From an uncultured Blautia sp. (lineage in GTDB: Bacteria > Bacillota > Clostridia > Lachnospirales > Lachnospiraceae), in the NCBI GenBank assembly GCA_900551075.1, contig URVB01000001.1:1-64000 (forward strand): a stretch of 64,000 bases of DNA, written 5' to 3'. Below, one piece after another: positions 16,610 to 25,744 of this stretch (position 1 is its first letter; the number at the start of each line of letters is the position of its first letter). Position numbers and translations under genes: made by a program. The notes beneath the pieces were generated by a model. That model saw only the letters and a list, made by a program, of their open reading frames with translations. It was not told where the DNA came from and ran no database searches.

Positions 16610-17572
16610 TTATTTCCAGATACCATCTTTGTTCTTCACATATGTCAACATTACAATTACAAGAAGAACCAGGCCCTGAACACCCTCAATAACTCGTTCA
16701 TTTACTCCCAAAATTATTAAACCATTACGCAAAATAATAACAGAAAGGCTACCGATCGGCGCACCAACCATTTTGGCACGAGAACCACCGGACAGGGGAA
16801 CGCCTCCCAATACCAATGCAGTAATTACGTTCATTTCCAGCCCCTGCCCTGTAGAAGTACTAACGCTTCCGGCACGTGCCATTAAAATGAAACCGCCTAT
16901 ACCTACCGTAATACCACTGATAAGATAAGCAATCATTCTCGTCATTTCTACATTGACTCCAGCCTGCCGCGCTGCCATGGAGTTACCTCCAATTGCTTTA
17001 TTCGCCTTGCCAATCCAGCTCTTCTCAAACAGGAAATAACAAATAACGAAAGTAACAATCAACAGACTGATTTTTATGGTCCAGTTATCATAATCATAAA
17101 TATATACGGGAACACTGTATTTTTCCTTCGCACATACCGTGTTTAAGATACCTCGACACATATACATAATACATAATGATGTAATAAATGGAGACACTTT
17201 AAGATAAATTGATACAAAACCATTAAATACAAACCAAACCACAGCAGACAAAACATTAGCCATGATAACTATTGATAATGGTGCACCTACACGTCCAACC
17301 AATACGCCGCACAAAACGCTAAATCCAATTACACTGCCATACGACAAATCCATTCCACCATGAGAATAAACAAATATCGCACCAAATGCCATGATTGCCA
17401 CATATACAGACTGATTTAAAATGCTTTTAATATTTGCCTGCATCAGAAGTTTTCCCTCACCAAAGTATTGGAAAACCACAATCATAATTGCCAATCCCAG
17501 AAATGGTACTATCTTGTTTAAAAGTTCTGAAACAGAAATCTTTTTTTCTGCACTTATTTTATTTTCTTTCAA
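16610..17572 (-). CDS. Sugar ABC transporter permease (RbsC-like)
   Basis: 320-residue permease of the ribose-type family with multiple hydrophobic helices, the ATPase-contact loop GGNSMAARQAGVNVEMTR and the conserved VLGGVPLSGGSRAKMVGAPIG. The start is TTG at 17572 after AGGGGGAA. It lies 13 bases downstream of the ATPase gene and 18 bases upstream of the binding-protein gene, so the three are one transcript. Confidence 0.9.
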   Translation of the reverse strand: MKENKISAEKKISVSELLNKIVPFLGLAIMIVVFQYFGEGKLLMQANIKSILNQSVYVAIMAFGAIFVYSHGGMDLSYGSVIGFSVLCGVLVGRVGAPLSIVIMANVLSAVVWFVFNGFVSIYLKVSPFITSLCIMYMCRGILNTVCAKEKYSVPVYIYDYDNWTIKISLLIVTFVICYFLFEKSWIGKANKAIGGNSMAARQAGVNVEMTRMIAYLISGITVGIGGFILMARAGSVSTSTGQGLEMNVITALVLGGVPLSGGSRAKMVGAPIGSLSVIILRNGLIILGVNERVIEGVQGLVLLVIVMLTYVKNKDGIWK

Positions 17573-17585
17573 GACATCTTCCCCC

Positions 17586-19085
17586 TTATACCATTTCCTT
17601 TATAAGTAATGATTCATTTAATTTCTCTGATCTGTTAAATATATTTTGAATCTTTCCGTTTTTCATAATTGCAATACGATCGCTCATTCCAATTAATTCA
17701 GGCAATTCTTCTGAAATCATCAAAATAGACTTTCCTTCTTTTTTCAGTCTGTACATCAGATCATACATAAATGCTTTCACACCAATATCTATTCCACGAG
17801 TAGGGCAGTCCAAAATAAATATTTCTGATTGATTTCCAAGCCATTTACTGAAAACAACCTTCTGTTTATTTCCTCCGCTTAAATCTCTGACCTCCTGTAA
17901 AATATCTCTGCACTTAATGCTCATATTTCTGACCTGCTCATTCGTGAATGCTTTTTCAGAGTGCTTAAATACTAATCCTGCCTTTGAAATCATATTTAAC
18001 GAAGGCAATACCGTATTCTCCATGATACTGGCAGACAAAATCAATGCTTCCTGATCTCTGTTCTTTGATACATAACCAACTTTATGTATGATTGCTATTT
18101 TTGCATTTTTAACCTCTGTTCCATCCTTTAAAACAACTTTTCCAAACATAGGTTTTTCTATTCCGAACAAGATTCTTCCGAGATCATGCATACCACAATC
18201 CGTCAGCCCACCGATTCCAAGAATCTCGCCTTTGTGAAGTTCAATATTCACATCTTCCAGGATTCCGCTTTTATATATTTGCTTTGCACTAAGAACAACT
18301 TCTGACTGAAAACTGCCATCATAATCGCTTCTATAATAATTACCTGTCAATTTTCGTCCAACCATCAACTCCTTAATTTTTTCTTCTTCAAATTCGTCTT
18401 TTTCAAGCTGTGCAATAAAATCTCCATCTCTCAGTACGATCAGCTGGCTGCACACTTCCATAATCTCTTCCAAATCATGTGAAATGAAAATGACCGCTTT
18501 ATTTTCATTTTTAAATTTTTGAATCAGATTATATATGATATTTCGTCCTCGCTGAGACAATGCTGTTGTTGTTTCATCTACAATGAAGATTTCTGGATCA
18601 CTATAAATCGAGCGAACTACCTCAATCAGTTTCCTGTCTTCCAGGCTATAATCCGTAATTGGTGCTTTGGGAGCAATATCTGTAATCCCTGCTTTTTCAA
18701 GAGCTTTTTTAGCCTGATTACACATCTTTTCTCGATTAATAATTCCCCTGGAAGAAAATTCATCTTCTCTTCCAAGAAAAATATTATCTGCTACACGAGT
18801 TCCAGGTAAAGTTCCCATCTCCTGTGTAACCATGCTAATCCCATGCTGTTGTGCATCAATTATGCTGGAAGGCTTATACTCTTTTCCGTTTAACTCCATT
18901 GTTCCGGAGGTAGGCGGATACACCCCCGAAACAATAGATGAAAATGTGGATTTACCGGATCCATTCTCACCGATCAGACCAATCACCTCACCTCGTCGAA
19001 TCTCAACAGAAATTCCATTCAGTGCATGTGTCTGACCAAAGTGTTTCACGATCTGATTTGATCTCAAAATCACTTCGTTTTTCAT
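17586..19085 (-). CDS. Sugar ABC transporter ATPase, two nucleotide-binding domains (AraG/RbsA-like)
   Basis: 499-residue fusion of two ABC ATPase domains. Domain 1 has Walker A GENGSGKSTF and Walker B EIFIVDET. Domain 2 keeps the signature DLSGGNKQKVVFSKW, but its Walker A is degenerate (GIGGLTDCGMHDLG), as is usual in this subfamily. The start at 19085 has AAGGGGA upstream; the longer frame would overlap the arabinofuranosidase gene. It powers pentose uptake through the two permeases downstream. Confidence 0.93.
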   Translation of the reverse strand: MKNEVILRSNQIVKHFGQTHALNGISVEIRRGEVIGLIGENGSGKSTFSSIVSGVYPPTSGTMELNGKEYKPSSIIDAQQHGISMVTQEMGTLPGTRVADNIFLGREDEFSSRGIINREKMCNQAKKALEKAGITDIAPKAPITDYSLEDRKLIEVVRSIYSDPEIFIVDETTTALSQRGRNIIYNLIQKFKNENKAVIFISHDLEEIMEVCSQLIVLRDGDFIAQLEKDEFEEEKIKELMVGRKLTGNYYRSDYDGSFQSEVVLSAKQIYKSGILEDVNIELHKGEILGIGGLTDCGMHDLGRILFGIEKPMFGKVVLKDGTEVKNAKIAIIHKVGYVSKNRDQEALILSASIMENTVLPSLNMISKAGLVFKHSEKAFTNEQVRNMSIKCRDILQEVRDLSGGNKQKVVFSKWLGNQSEIFILDCPTRGIDIGVKAFMYDLMYRLKKEGKSILMISEELPELIGMSDRIAIMKNGKIQNIFNRSEKLNESLLIKEMV

Positions 19086-19111
19086 ACTGTCCCCTTTATC
19101 ATAATATAGCA

Positions 19112-20638
19112 TCATGCGTAAATAATAACATTCCAAGACATCTTTGGCAGAATAACCGTTTTGCCTTCAGGTACTTCCAATTCTTTCATGACAACATTAT
19201 CAGGATTCTCCAGTGTATTTCGTGCCTCCAGATCGTCTCCATTCAATACAAGATGTTTTACAGATTTTTTGTCTCCATATCCCTGTAATTCCATCTGGAA
19301 CTCAGTATCTTCTTCCTGACTGCAGTTCAAAACAAATACCCTTACCTCATCTGTTTCTTCATTGTAGACAACCGCTGGTTCCACAATAGGCAATTCACCA
19401 AATTCACAAGAATATGTTTCTGCTTCAACCACTGCTTTCATTGTGGTTCCATGTCCATATTTGCTGAGCATATGGAATGGGTGGTAAGTGGTCTGAGTAA
19501 ATACACCGCCTCCACGAACAGTTGTAATTGGCGCAATAACATTAATCAACTGCGCCAAACATGCGATTTCAACCACATCAACATTATTTAACAGAGTAAT
19601 TCCAAGTCCTCCTACAACCAATGCATCCAAAAGAGAATATTTTTCCTGAAGAATACTTGGTGCGATTTCCCACTTTTCAGCGGATGTCATTTCAAAAGTC
19701 GTCAATCCTGCCAGATCATCCAGTGAATCTAATTTAATATCCTGGAAGTTCCATACATTCCATTCATCCAGACAAATCTTAATGTCTTTGTCAAAATGAT
19801 TTTTTGCTTTTACATATTCCACTACTTTGGCACTATTTTTGATATGATTATCCAGCTGCTTATATGCTGCCAGGAAATTTGTTGTACCTTGTCCAGAATT
19901 CATTGTATAATTGTGAGTAGAAATATAATCCGCCTGATCATACAATTCAGTAAGCATTACACGATCCCATTCCATATAGGTAGGTAACATTTCATAGCTG
20001 CTTCCACAGGCAACCAACTTAATGGACGGATCAACCCATCTCATAATTTTTGCCGCCTCTAAAGCTTTTTTTGTATAATCTTCTGCCGAAAGATGTCCTG
20101 CCTGCCAACTTCCTTCCATTTCATTACCCAGGCACCAGTATTTAACATTATATGGTTCTGGATGTCCATTTTTTGCTCTCAAATCACTCCAATATGTTCC
20201 ATCTGGATGATTACAATATTCAACAAGATCTCCGGCATCCTTAATCGTTCCGGTTCCTAGATTTACCGCGATCATTGGCTCTACACCAACTCTCTCTGCC
20301 CACTGACAAAATTCATCAATACCAAATTCATTTGTTTCGATTGTCGACCAGGCGTAATCCATTCTTTTCGGTCTGTTCTCTTTTGGTCCAATTCCATCAT
20401 GCCAGTCATAACATGATACAAAGTTTCCACCTGGATAACGAATTACTGGAACTCCCAGTTCTTTTACAAGCTCCATTACATCCTGGCGATATCCCTTATC
20501 ATCTGCTGTGTAATGCCCTGGTTCATAAATTCCAGAATAGATACTTCTTCCAAGGTGCTCTGTAAATGAAGAATATAATTTTTCATCAATTTTCCCAATT
20601 GTATAATGTTTATCACTAAAACATTTTGCCTTTTTCAC
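19112..20638 (-). CDS. abfA: GH51 alpha-L-arabinofuranosidase, intracellular
   Basis: 508-residue retaining glycosidase that releases L-arabinose from arabinan, arabinoxylan or arabino-oligosaccharides. The GH51 barrel carries the acid/base E173 in CLGNEMEGSW and the nucleophile E292 in CLDEWNVWN; VIRYPGGNFVSCYDWHDGIG is also typical. There is no signal peptide, so it acts on imported oligosaccharides. The start is GTG at 20638 with AGGAGG upstream. It is the first gene of an operon continuing with the ABC transporter, which ties import to hydrolysis. Confidence 0.95.
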   Translation of the reverse strand: MKKAKCFSDKHYTIGKIDEKLYSSFTEHLGRSIYSGIYEPGHYTADDKGYRQDVMELVKELGVPVIRYPGGNFVSCYDWHDGIGPKENRPKRMDYAWSTIETNEFGIDEFCQWAERVGVEPMIAVNLGTGTIKDAGDLVEYCNHPDGTYWSDLRAKNGHPEPYNVKYWCLGNEMEGSWQAGHLSAEDYTKKALEAAKIMRWVDPSIKLVACGSSYEMLPTYMEWDRVMLTELYDQADYISTHNYTMNSGQGTTNFLAAYKQLDNHIKNSAKVVEYVKAKNHFDKDIKICLDEWNVWNFQDIKLDSLDDLAGLTTFEMTSAEKWEIAPSILQEKYSLLDALVVGGLGITLLNNVDVVEIACLAQLINVIAPITTVRGGGVFTQTTYHPFHMLSKYGHGTTMKAVVEAETYSCEFGELPIVEPAVVYNEETDEVRVFVLNCSQEEDTEFQMELQGYGDKKSVKHLVLNGDDLEARNTLENPDNVVMKELEVPEGKTVILPKMSWNVIIYA

Positions 20639-20904
20639 TTTTCCATCCTCCTTTTATTTACGTTCATTTTTATATGATTTGATTTTACTCAAAAAATTTA
20701 GTTATTTCTTTAAAAATTTACATTTATTTGTGCATTATTTTTTGGTTTTCCGAAGTAAAACATCTTTTATACTTAAAAAATAATTTTCTACCGCTTATCA
20801 AAAGGAGACTTTACTATGAAAAGAACAATAATTTCTGGAATGTTTTAAGAAAGAACGGATATCTATAGCTATGATGAATGAACAGAACGTTTATCTCATT
20901 ATAA
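20639..20904. promoter_or_regulatory. AT-rich divergent control region and truncated ORF upstream of the GH51 operon
   Basis: Very A+T-rich DNA that should hold the minus-strand promoter and response-regulator sites of the arabinoside operon; no operator could be singled out. On the plus strand an ATG at 20816 preceded by AAAGGAG encodes only MKRTIISGMF before a stop at 20848. It appears to be the beginning of a gene cut off by events linked to the adjacent IS3 remnant. Confidence 0.45.
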
Positions 20905-20990
20905 TGGTTTCATAAATTAAGACACTTTTCAGGACAGATTTTAATGAATCTGATATACTAAAACCAGTATGAAAGAGAGGATTCATAATT

Positions 20991-21337
20991 TTGTCCAGAA
21001 AAAGAAGAAATTTTAGTGCTAAATTTAAATCAGACCTTGTAATTGAACTGCTTAAGGGCGAGAAAGATCTCAATACCCTGGCAGCCGAAAATAATATCCA
21101 GCCCAACCTGCTCCGCAATTGGAAGCGAGAATTTCTAGACAACGCTTCTGTAGTGTTCAATGACAAGCGCGAGGATAACCTCAAAGAGAAACTTGCCGAA
21201 GAACGCAAAAAAAAGCGGAGTATGCCAAAAAGGTTGGTCAGTTAACCATGCAGGTTGAATGGCTCAAAAAAAAATCTGAAGAAATTTGCGAACCTGACTA
21301 CGAGAGTAAGTTTAGTCCAAAACCTTTTGACGACTAA
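20991..21337 (+). pseudogene. IS3 transposase OrfA, frameshifted
   Basis: TTG start. The reading frame gives the IS3 OrfA helix-turn-helix (NFSAKFKSDLVIELLKGEK, then NIQPNLLRNWKREFLDN). One A is missing from a run near 21213. Restoring it continues as AEYAKKVGQLTMQVEWLKKK, the leucine-zipper part, to a stop at 21335-21337. The length of the region is two bases over a multiple of three, consistent with a single-base loss. Confidence 0.75.
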
Positions 21338-21622
21338 AGAAATTCCTGTCTCCGTTGGTGCCGAACTGCTTGACATTAACCGTACAAGTGTTTATTACAA
21401 AGGCAAACCTGTATCAGAAGAAGAACTGGCCTGCATCATCTTCACACAGACAATCCTTCATGGGGTGCAAGACAAATGTCTGCACAGTTGAAAGCCCGCG
21501 GCTATAACATCGGCCGGCGCAGGGCAAGACGCTGCCTGACCGCTGTGATTGACTGGAACAGCCGCTGTATTGTCGGTTGGGAAGTAGATAACACACTCGA
21601 TACCAGAATGATTATTCATTAA
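21327..21622 (+). pseudogene. IS3 transposase OrfB, deleted
   Basis: TTG at 21327 overlaps the OrfA end and opens MTTKEIPVSVGAELLDINR, the usual OrfB N-terminus. A frame change near 21435 leads into HTDNPSWGARQMSAQL and RGYNIGRRRARRCLT. The sequence then jumps directly to AVIDWNSRCIVGWEVDN, so several hundred bases of the DDE core are missing. Confidence 0.75.
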
Positions 21623-21716
21623 GGTATGCCTGACATTCGGAAATAATCTGCTTGGAATTTTTATCAATGATATTTTGAATCATCGTTGCAAAAGAATTTC
21701 CTTCCGTACGATAACG

Positions 21717-21839
21717 AACCACATATTGTTTGGTATTGAGCTTGATAAAGAAAAACCATACAAGTATGCTGCAGGTCAACATCCGAATTATTCCACGAAC
21801 ATTGATTACTTACTGTCAAAGCTATATGAAGAAAATTAA
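21717..21839 (+). pseudogene. C-terminal fragment of an unidentified gene
   Basis: An open stretch of 40 codons ends with a stop and reads ..HILFGIELDKEKPYKY and ..NYSTNIDYLLSKLYEEN. It has no start. It may be the tail of the gene whose start is at 20816, with the IS3 element and a deletion in between; this is speculation. I do not recognise the family. Confidence 0.4.
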
Positions 21840-21869
21840 ACACAGCTTTCAAAATCTGCTTAATCTTTT

Positions 21870-22418
21870 TTACTCCTCTTCTACCCATGGAATACCATAA
21901 TACTCTTCAACCAGATAGTCATGAAATCCCCATCCGATTCCGTCTGACTCTTGAACAATATTAACGAGCCTGTCATTCCACTTTTCGAACAATGTTTTAT
22001 CAGCAGAAACATTTTCTATTACATCATGGAATACATCGCAAACTACATTGTAAAATCTTCCATCAATATCTCCATACATATTCGTGAATTCCGTTCCGCA
22101 TTCCACAAAATGTAATTTGAGTTCTGAAATCAATTCGATATTCTGACATACCTTCTTAAAATCCGACAGGACTTTCTTCGCCATTGAAAGCGAGAATCCC
22201 ACACGTACAATATCATATGGAAAGAATATTTTATCCAGTTTGTCCTGATACTGTTCTAACAGTTTCCTTCCATACGTTTCATCTAATAAGGTAAGATTCA
22301 ACATCTGTTCTGCCTGATCACAATTTTTATATACATCGCACAGCATTTTTTCCAGTTCTTTTCTCTCTAACTCTGCCAGTCTCTTCTTCAATGCAGGGAT
22401 TGTCATTTCTCTTTTCAT
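21870..22418 (-). CDS. DUF6155 family protein
   Basis: 182 residues, acidic and helical, beginning with IPALKKRLAELERKELEKMLCDVYKN as in the DUF6155 family of uncharacterised bacterial proteins. There is no signal or membrane segment. Its ATG overlaps the stop of the UPF0158 gene by four bases, so the two are co-translated. No function is known; the pair sits between an IS3 remnant and a decayed primase-helicase gene. Confidence 0.7.
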   Translation of the reverse strand: MKREMTIPALKKRLAELERKELEKMLCDVYKNCDQAEQMLNLTLLDETYGRKLLEQYQDKLDKIFFPYDIVRVGFSLSMAKKVLSDFKKVCQNIELISELKLHFVECGTEFTNMYGDIDGRFYNVVCDVFHDVIENVSADKTLFEKWNDRLVNIVQESDGIGWGFHDYLVEEYYGIPWVEEE

Positions 22419-22846
22419 CTATTCTTTTCCTCCCGGGTTGTGTATGGGATTTCATTATCCTCACACCATTCTTTTGCAATCTTACATAAGGCCAGAAAAC
22501 GGTAGGCATAATACGCCTCGTCTACATTCAGATTTATAATCTCATCCTTGAAATGACGATATGCCTTTCTTCCGTGTAATGCCCGTAAAAGTCTCTCCTG
22601 TTTTCTTTCTGATGGAATTGCTTCTGCAAACGCCTCCATAATGTTCCACTCATGGATTTCGTACTGATTTGGCAGACGCACATAACAATCAGAATTTTCA
22701 ATTTCTTCTTCCAACTCTTCGTCTCTGTCTACCCACATGCCATCCGCCAATGCAACGAATTCTCCTGTTTCAGTATTTAAAAACTGCTCCCAGCCGTCCA
22801 TACACATTTCCAATTCATCCGCAATATCTTCTATACATACCTGCAT
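22415..22846 (-). CDS. UPF0158 family protein
   Basis: 143 residues matching the UPF0158 family: an N-terminal region with FLNTETGEFVALADG, a middle YVRLPNQYEIHEWNIMEAFAEA, and the C-terminal FLALCKIAKEWCEDNEIPYT. The proteins are acidic and probably cytosolic; their role is unknown. GGAGG precedes the start. It forms an ATGA-overlapping pair with the DUF6155 gene. Confidence 0.8.
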   Translation of the reverse strand: MQVCIEDIADELEMCMDGWEQFLNTETGEFVALADGMWVDRDEELEEEIENSDCYVRLPNQYEIHEWNIMEAFAEAIPSERKQERLLRALHGRKAYRHFKDEIINLNVDEAYYAYRFLALCKIAKEWCEDNEIPYTTREEKNR

Positions 22847-22859
22847 CCGTGTTCCTCCT

Positions 22860-24324
22860 TCTGCTTAACGCACCATTTCCAAAAATTCAATGCTGCCTTT
22901 GTATCTTTTACTCTTATAAGGTTATCCCACGCATCTTCTTTTCCAAGAAAATTCATTCCTCCATGCCAAACTAACACTTGATCAATTCTCAGCAAAATGT
23001 TCTACTTGATCTTCTGCAAGTTTCACCTTGATTCCTGCTTCTTGCATTTGTCTGATCAGTTCATAGGAAAATGCTGCATTTCCATAAGAAATATTCTCCG
23101 GATTTTCCGTGTTGACAGTAATCTTAATTCCATCCTCCTGCCTTGGCTTCATCAGATATAGAAAACGCTTAATTTTTTCCTGTGCTATCTGCGGACTGGC
23201 AATTACAATTTCTTTCTCAGCTTCAATAAGGTCCTGTTCAAAAGCAGCCGTGTAATTATCAGAATCATACACTGCATTTACATCCTGTTTACCCTGAACT
23301 GTATCTGTCATCACACAAAAATCAAATCCCTCTCCTATTTTCTGCCCTGTTGCAACCAGTATCAATGATTTATCATCCGGTACCTGTTTCAACTGCAAAC
23401 GTACTTTTTCATTTTCTCTTACTGAATTGTCTCCATATAGTAAAAAGACATAATCTGCATTTTCACGTACATTATAAATAAATTTTATACGCTCTTTATA
23501 TCTTGTAAGTATCACGGGCGTTCTGCCTTGTATGTCTATAATACCTGTCATCATATCTTTTCCGCCCTTTAAGGTTCCGATCACACTTGTACGCCTTTTT
23601 ATGCGTCCTGTCTTGGTTTTATATTGCGGCGGTTCTTCATTAATAACAAGGAAACGATTTAGTTCATCCTCCCACTGAGATATCAAATCAGTACTTTCCA
23701 ACAATATCAATGTATTTACTTTTCTCTTTGCAATCAAATAACTACACACTACAGTCTTACTGAAAGCCGTTGCCGCGCTAAGTATTCCATTGTTAAAAGA
23801 AAGCAGGCTCTGTGCCGCCAAATCCTGCCGCACACGCAATTCGCCCCTAAAAGAGATACGCAACGGACGGCCTTTTTCTCTCATCGGTTATGTCATAAGA
23901 GATTTTTGATATTTACATTCATCAATCACATTTTCTAATAACCCTCTTGAAATTTTAATGTACCCATTAACATCCATTCCAAGATAAACTGCACTGAAAT
24001 TATAATAGTTTGAATAACCGAAACGTTTATTTTGTAAAATATCGGATTATCAAATGCCGCCATACAGCGAATCTGATTCTGCAGTCGCGGTTTTAAATTC
24101 AGCGCATCAATATATACCCCATCTGCCAGCACAATATGGAGTGTTCCAGTTACATCAGATGCATAAAAACCTTCATGGCGTTTCCACCTGTTGATTGATT
24201 CTGCCCCCTGATCCAAATCATATTCTGCTGATGATGCAGGGATCTCTGAAAACACTTCACTTTTGGCATATGGAATACCGGCTTGATCAAACATTTCCCG
24301 GAGTTCTTTATTCTCTTTCTGCAA
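22860..24324 (-). pseudogene. Relic of a TOTE-like primase-helicase-PLD protein
   Basis: Three pieces in family order are separated by deletions. 24324-23935 joins an N-terminal coiled stretch (MQKENKELREMFDQAGIPYA) directly to GVYIDALNLKPRLQNQIR, so the archaeo-eukaryotic-type primase domain that lies between them in relatives is gone. 23884-22982 has a superfamily 2 helicase start (SFNNGILSAATAFSKTVV) with Walker A decayed to TAFSKTV, lacks the DEAD box region, then gives a helicase C domain and a phospholipase-D-like domain. One base change near 22990 would continue the PLD end as IDQVLVWHGGMNFLGK to about 22860. The gene is dead. The TOTE assignment is from recalled family features. Confidence 0.6.
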
Positions 24325-24408
24325 ATCTCGTACCAGTTTTTCTATATCTCAGTTTTAATTAGCCAATCTTAACAAACTGATAACTTTTTCTCTATGCCAT
24401 TGATATTA

Positions 24409-25272
24409 TTAACCGTTTGTCTCATTATCTTCAATCTCTTTTAATGAACGTCCATCTTTAGCTTTCCATGTTCTTGGTCCACTCACGCTATAGCCCAACA
24501 CAAAATCCGCAGCAGCCGATGAACTTGAAAAAAGGATATCCTCTGTCGTAAGTAAATCTTTCACTCGACCATCGTTAAAATATTTTTCTCGCAGTTTAAT
24601 TAACCCTGCACTCAAAGATTTCATCGATGTTTTCTCATTTACAATTGCTCCTTTTAGAACAACAAATCCCTCTGGCGTCACCCTGCCGACTGCCGTTGCT
24701 CCTCCTGTCGAAATGTAGAGTAACTCATCATCTGTAACAGAAGTATTTGCATCTGATTGTAACACTGGTTCCAAAACTTTATATCCCAAAGCATTAATAA
24801 GAATTTTGACATTGTCCACAAATTCTTCCATAACAGCCACCTGGGATTCCTTCATAACTGTATTCTTATATGTATTCTTCGTAAGCACCTGATAGCGTTT
24901 ACAATTTCTGGCAATCTCGACAAATCGATTCTCCAGATATCGTATCAACGCTTTATTCAAATCACGTCCTATAAAAATAACCGCTGTATTCCAATAATAT
25001 TTTTCTTTTTCAGATTGATAGTCTCGAATATGCTGCACCAAACGCTCCTTCACATTTTCTGCTTCACCAATATACACCGAATCCGAACCGTCATCTTCTT
25101 TACAAAACAAAAAATAAACTCCGGCTTGTACAATATCATCACGGTTACATGCTACAACTTCAATGCGAGGAATTTTCAGTGCTTTTCCATTCCAGTTTGA
25201 AAGTTCCGCTGTTATAAGGCTATCTGCAGTTCCATTCACAAGAAACAGCTCTATCGATTTTCCATATACCAT
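24409..25272 (-). CDS. GIY-YIG nuclease-family protein with DUF4357
   Basis: 287 residues. The GIY-YIG region at about 50-130 reads GVYFLFCKEDDGSDSVYIGEAENVKERLVQH, with the catalytic-type arginine in the latter part and an E in RYLENRFVEIA. The C-terminal third fits DUF4357, including YSVSGPRTWKAKDGRSLKE. Such proteins are common next to restriction and conflict systems; here it is upstream of the primase-helicase relic. It may be a nuclease or only a DNA-binding adaptor. The frame is intact and would be expressed from its own promoter near 25.3 kb. Confidence 0.8.
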   Translation of the reverse strand: MVYGKSIELFLVNGTADSLITAELSNWNGKALKIPRIEVVACNRDDIVQAGVYFLFCKEDDGSDSVYIGEAENVKERLVQHIRDYQSEKEKYYWNTAVIFIGRDLNKALIRYLENRFVEIARNCKRYQVLTKNTYKNTVMKESQVAVMEEFVDNVKILINALGYKVLEPVLQSDANTSVTDDELLYISTGGATAVGRVTPEGFVVLKGAIVNEKTSMKSLSAGLIKLREKYFNDGRVKDLLTTEDILFSSSSAAADFVLGYSVSGPRTWKAKDGRSLKEIEDNETNG

Positions 25273-25346
25273 ATGTACGCCCTCCCACTGTTCAATAGTA
25301 TATCACGCATACATGCATAAAACAATTCTTCTGCGGAAGGATTATA

Positions 25347-25744
25347 TTAGTTAACAATCCCATCTCCACAACCTTCCACATTTTCAGGTTTCTTTCTGTT
25401 ATCAATGATAAAGCAAAAACACTCTTTTACTTCTTCCGTCATAGGAACCATTCTTGTGCCACTATCAGTTTTCGTGGCTTCTATGATATATTCCATATTC
25501 CTTTTCCGTTGTAACTGATGATCAATATTGATTTTTCCATTTTCCAAATCAATATCAAATACCGTCAAATCTACAAACTCCGATATACGAAGTCCTGTAT
25601 GAAAAAGAATATAAATCCCTTCCTAGTAACGGTTAAAGTGCTTATCCGCTTTGATAAACTCCAAAAATGCTCTTTGTTGTTTTCTTGCGATAGCTTCTCT
25701 TGTTACACTGTCATTGACAACCACAGTAGCAATCTTCTCTGCCA
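25347..25744 (-). pseudogene. Tyrosine integrase fragment
   Basis: On the minus strand the region reads TREAIARKQQRAFLEFIKAD, an in-frame stop, then HTGLRISEFVDLTVFDID and EATKTDSGTRMVPMTEEV. This is the middle of a Tn916/Tn1549-type integrase catalytic domain with the first catalytic R (GLRISE). The N-terminal arm-binding domain and the catalytic HxxR and Y parts are missing. It marks a former element edge. Confidence 0.75.

Larger units (their letters stand above)
20905..21622 (+). mobile_element. IS3-family insertion sequence remnant
   Basis: Degraded IS3 element with orfA and a broken orfB. The upstream end resembles an IS terminus (20911-20936). OrfB loses most of its catalytic domain in an internal deletion, and no matching right terminus was found, so the element is dead. 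Confidence 0.75.
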
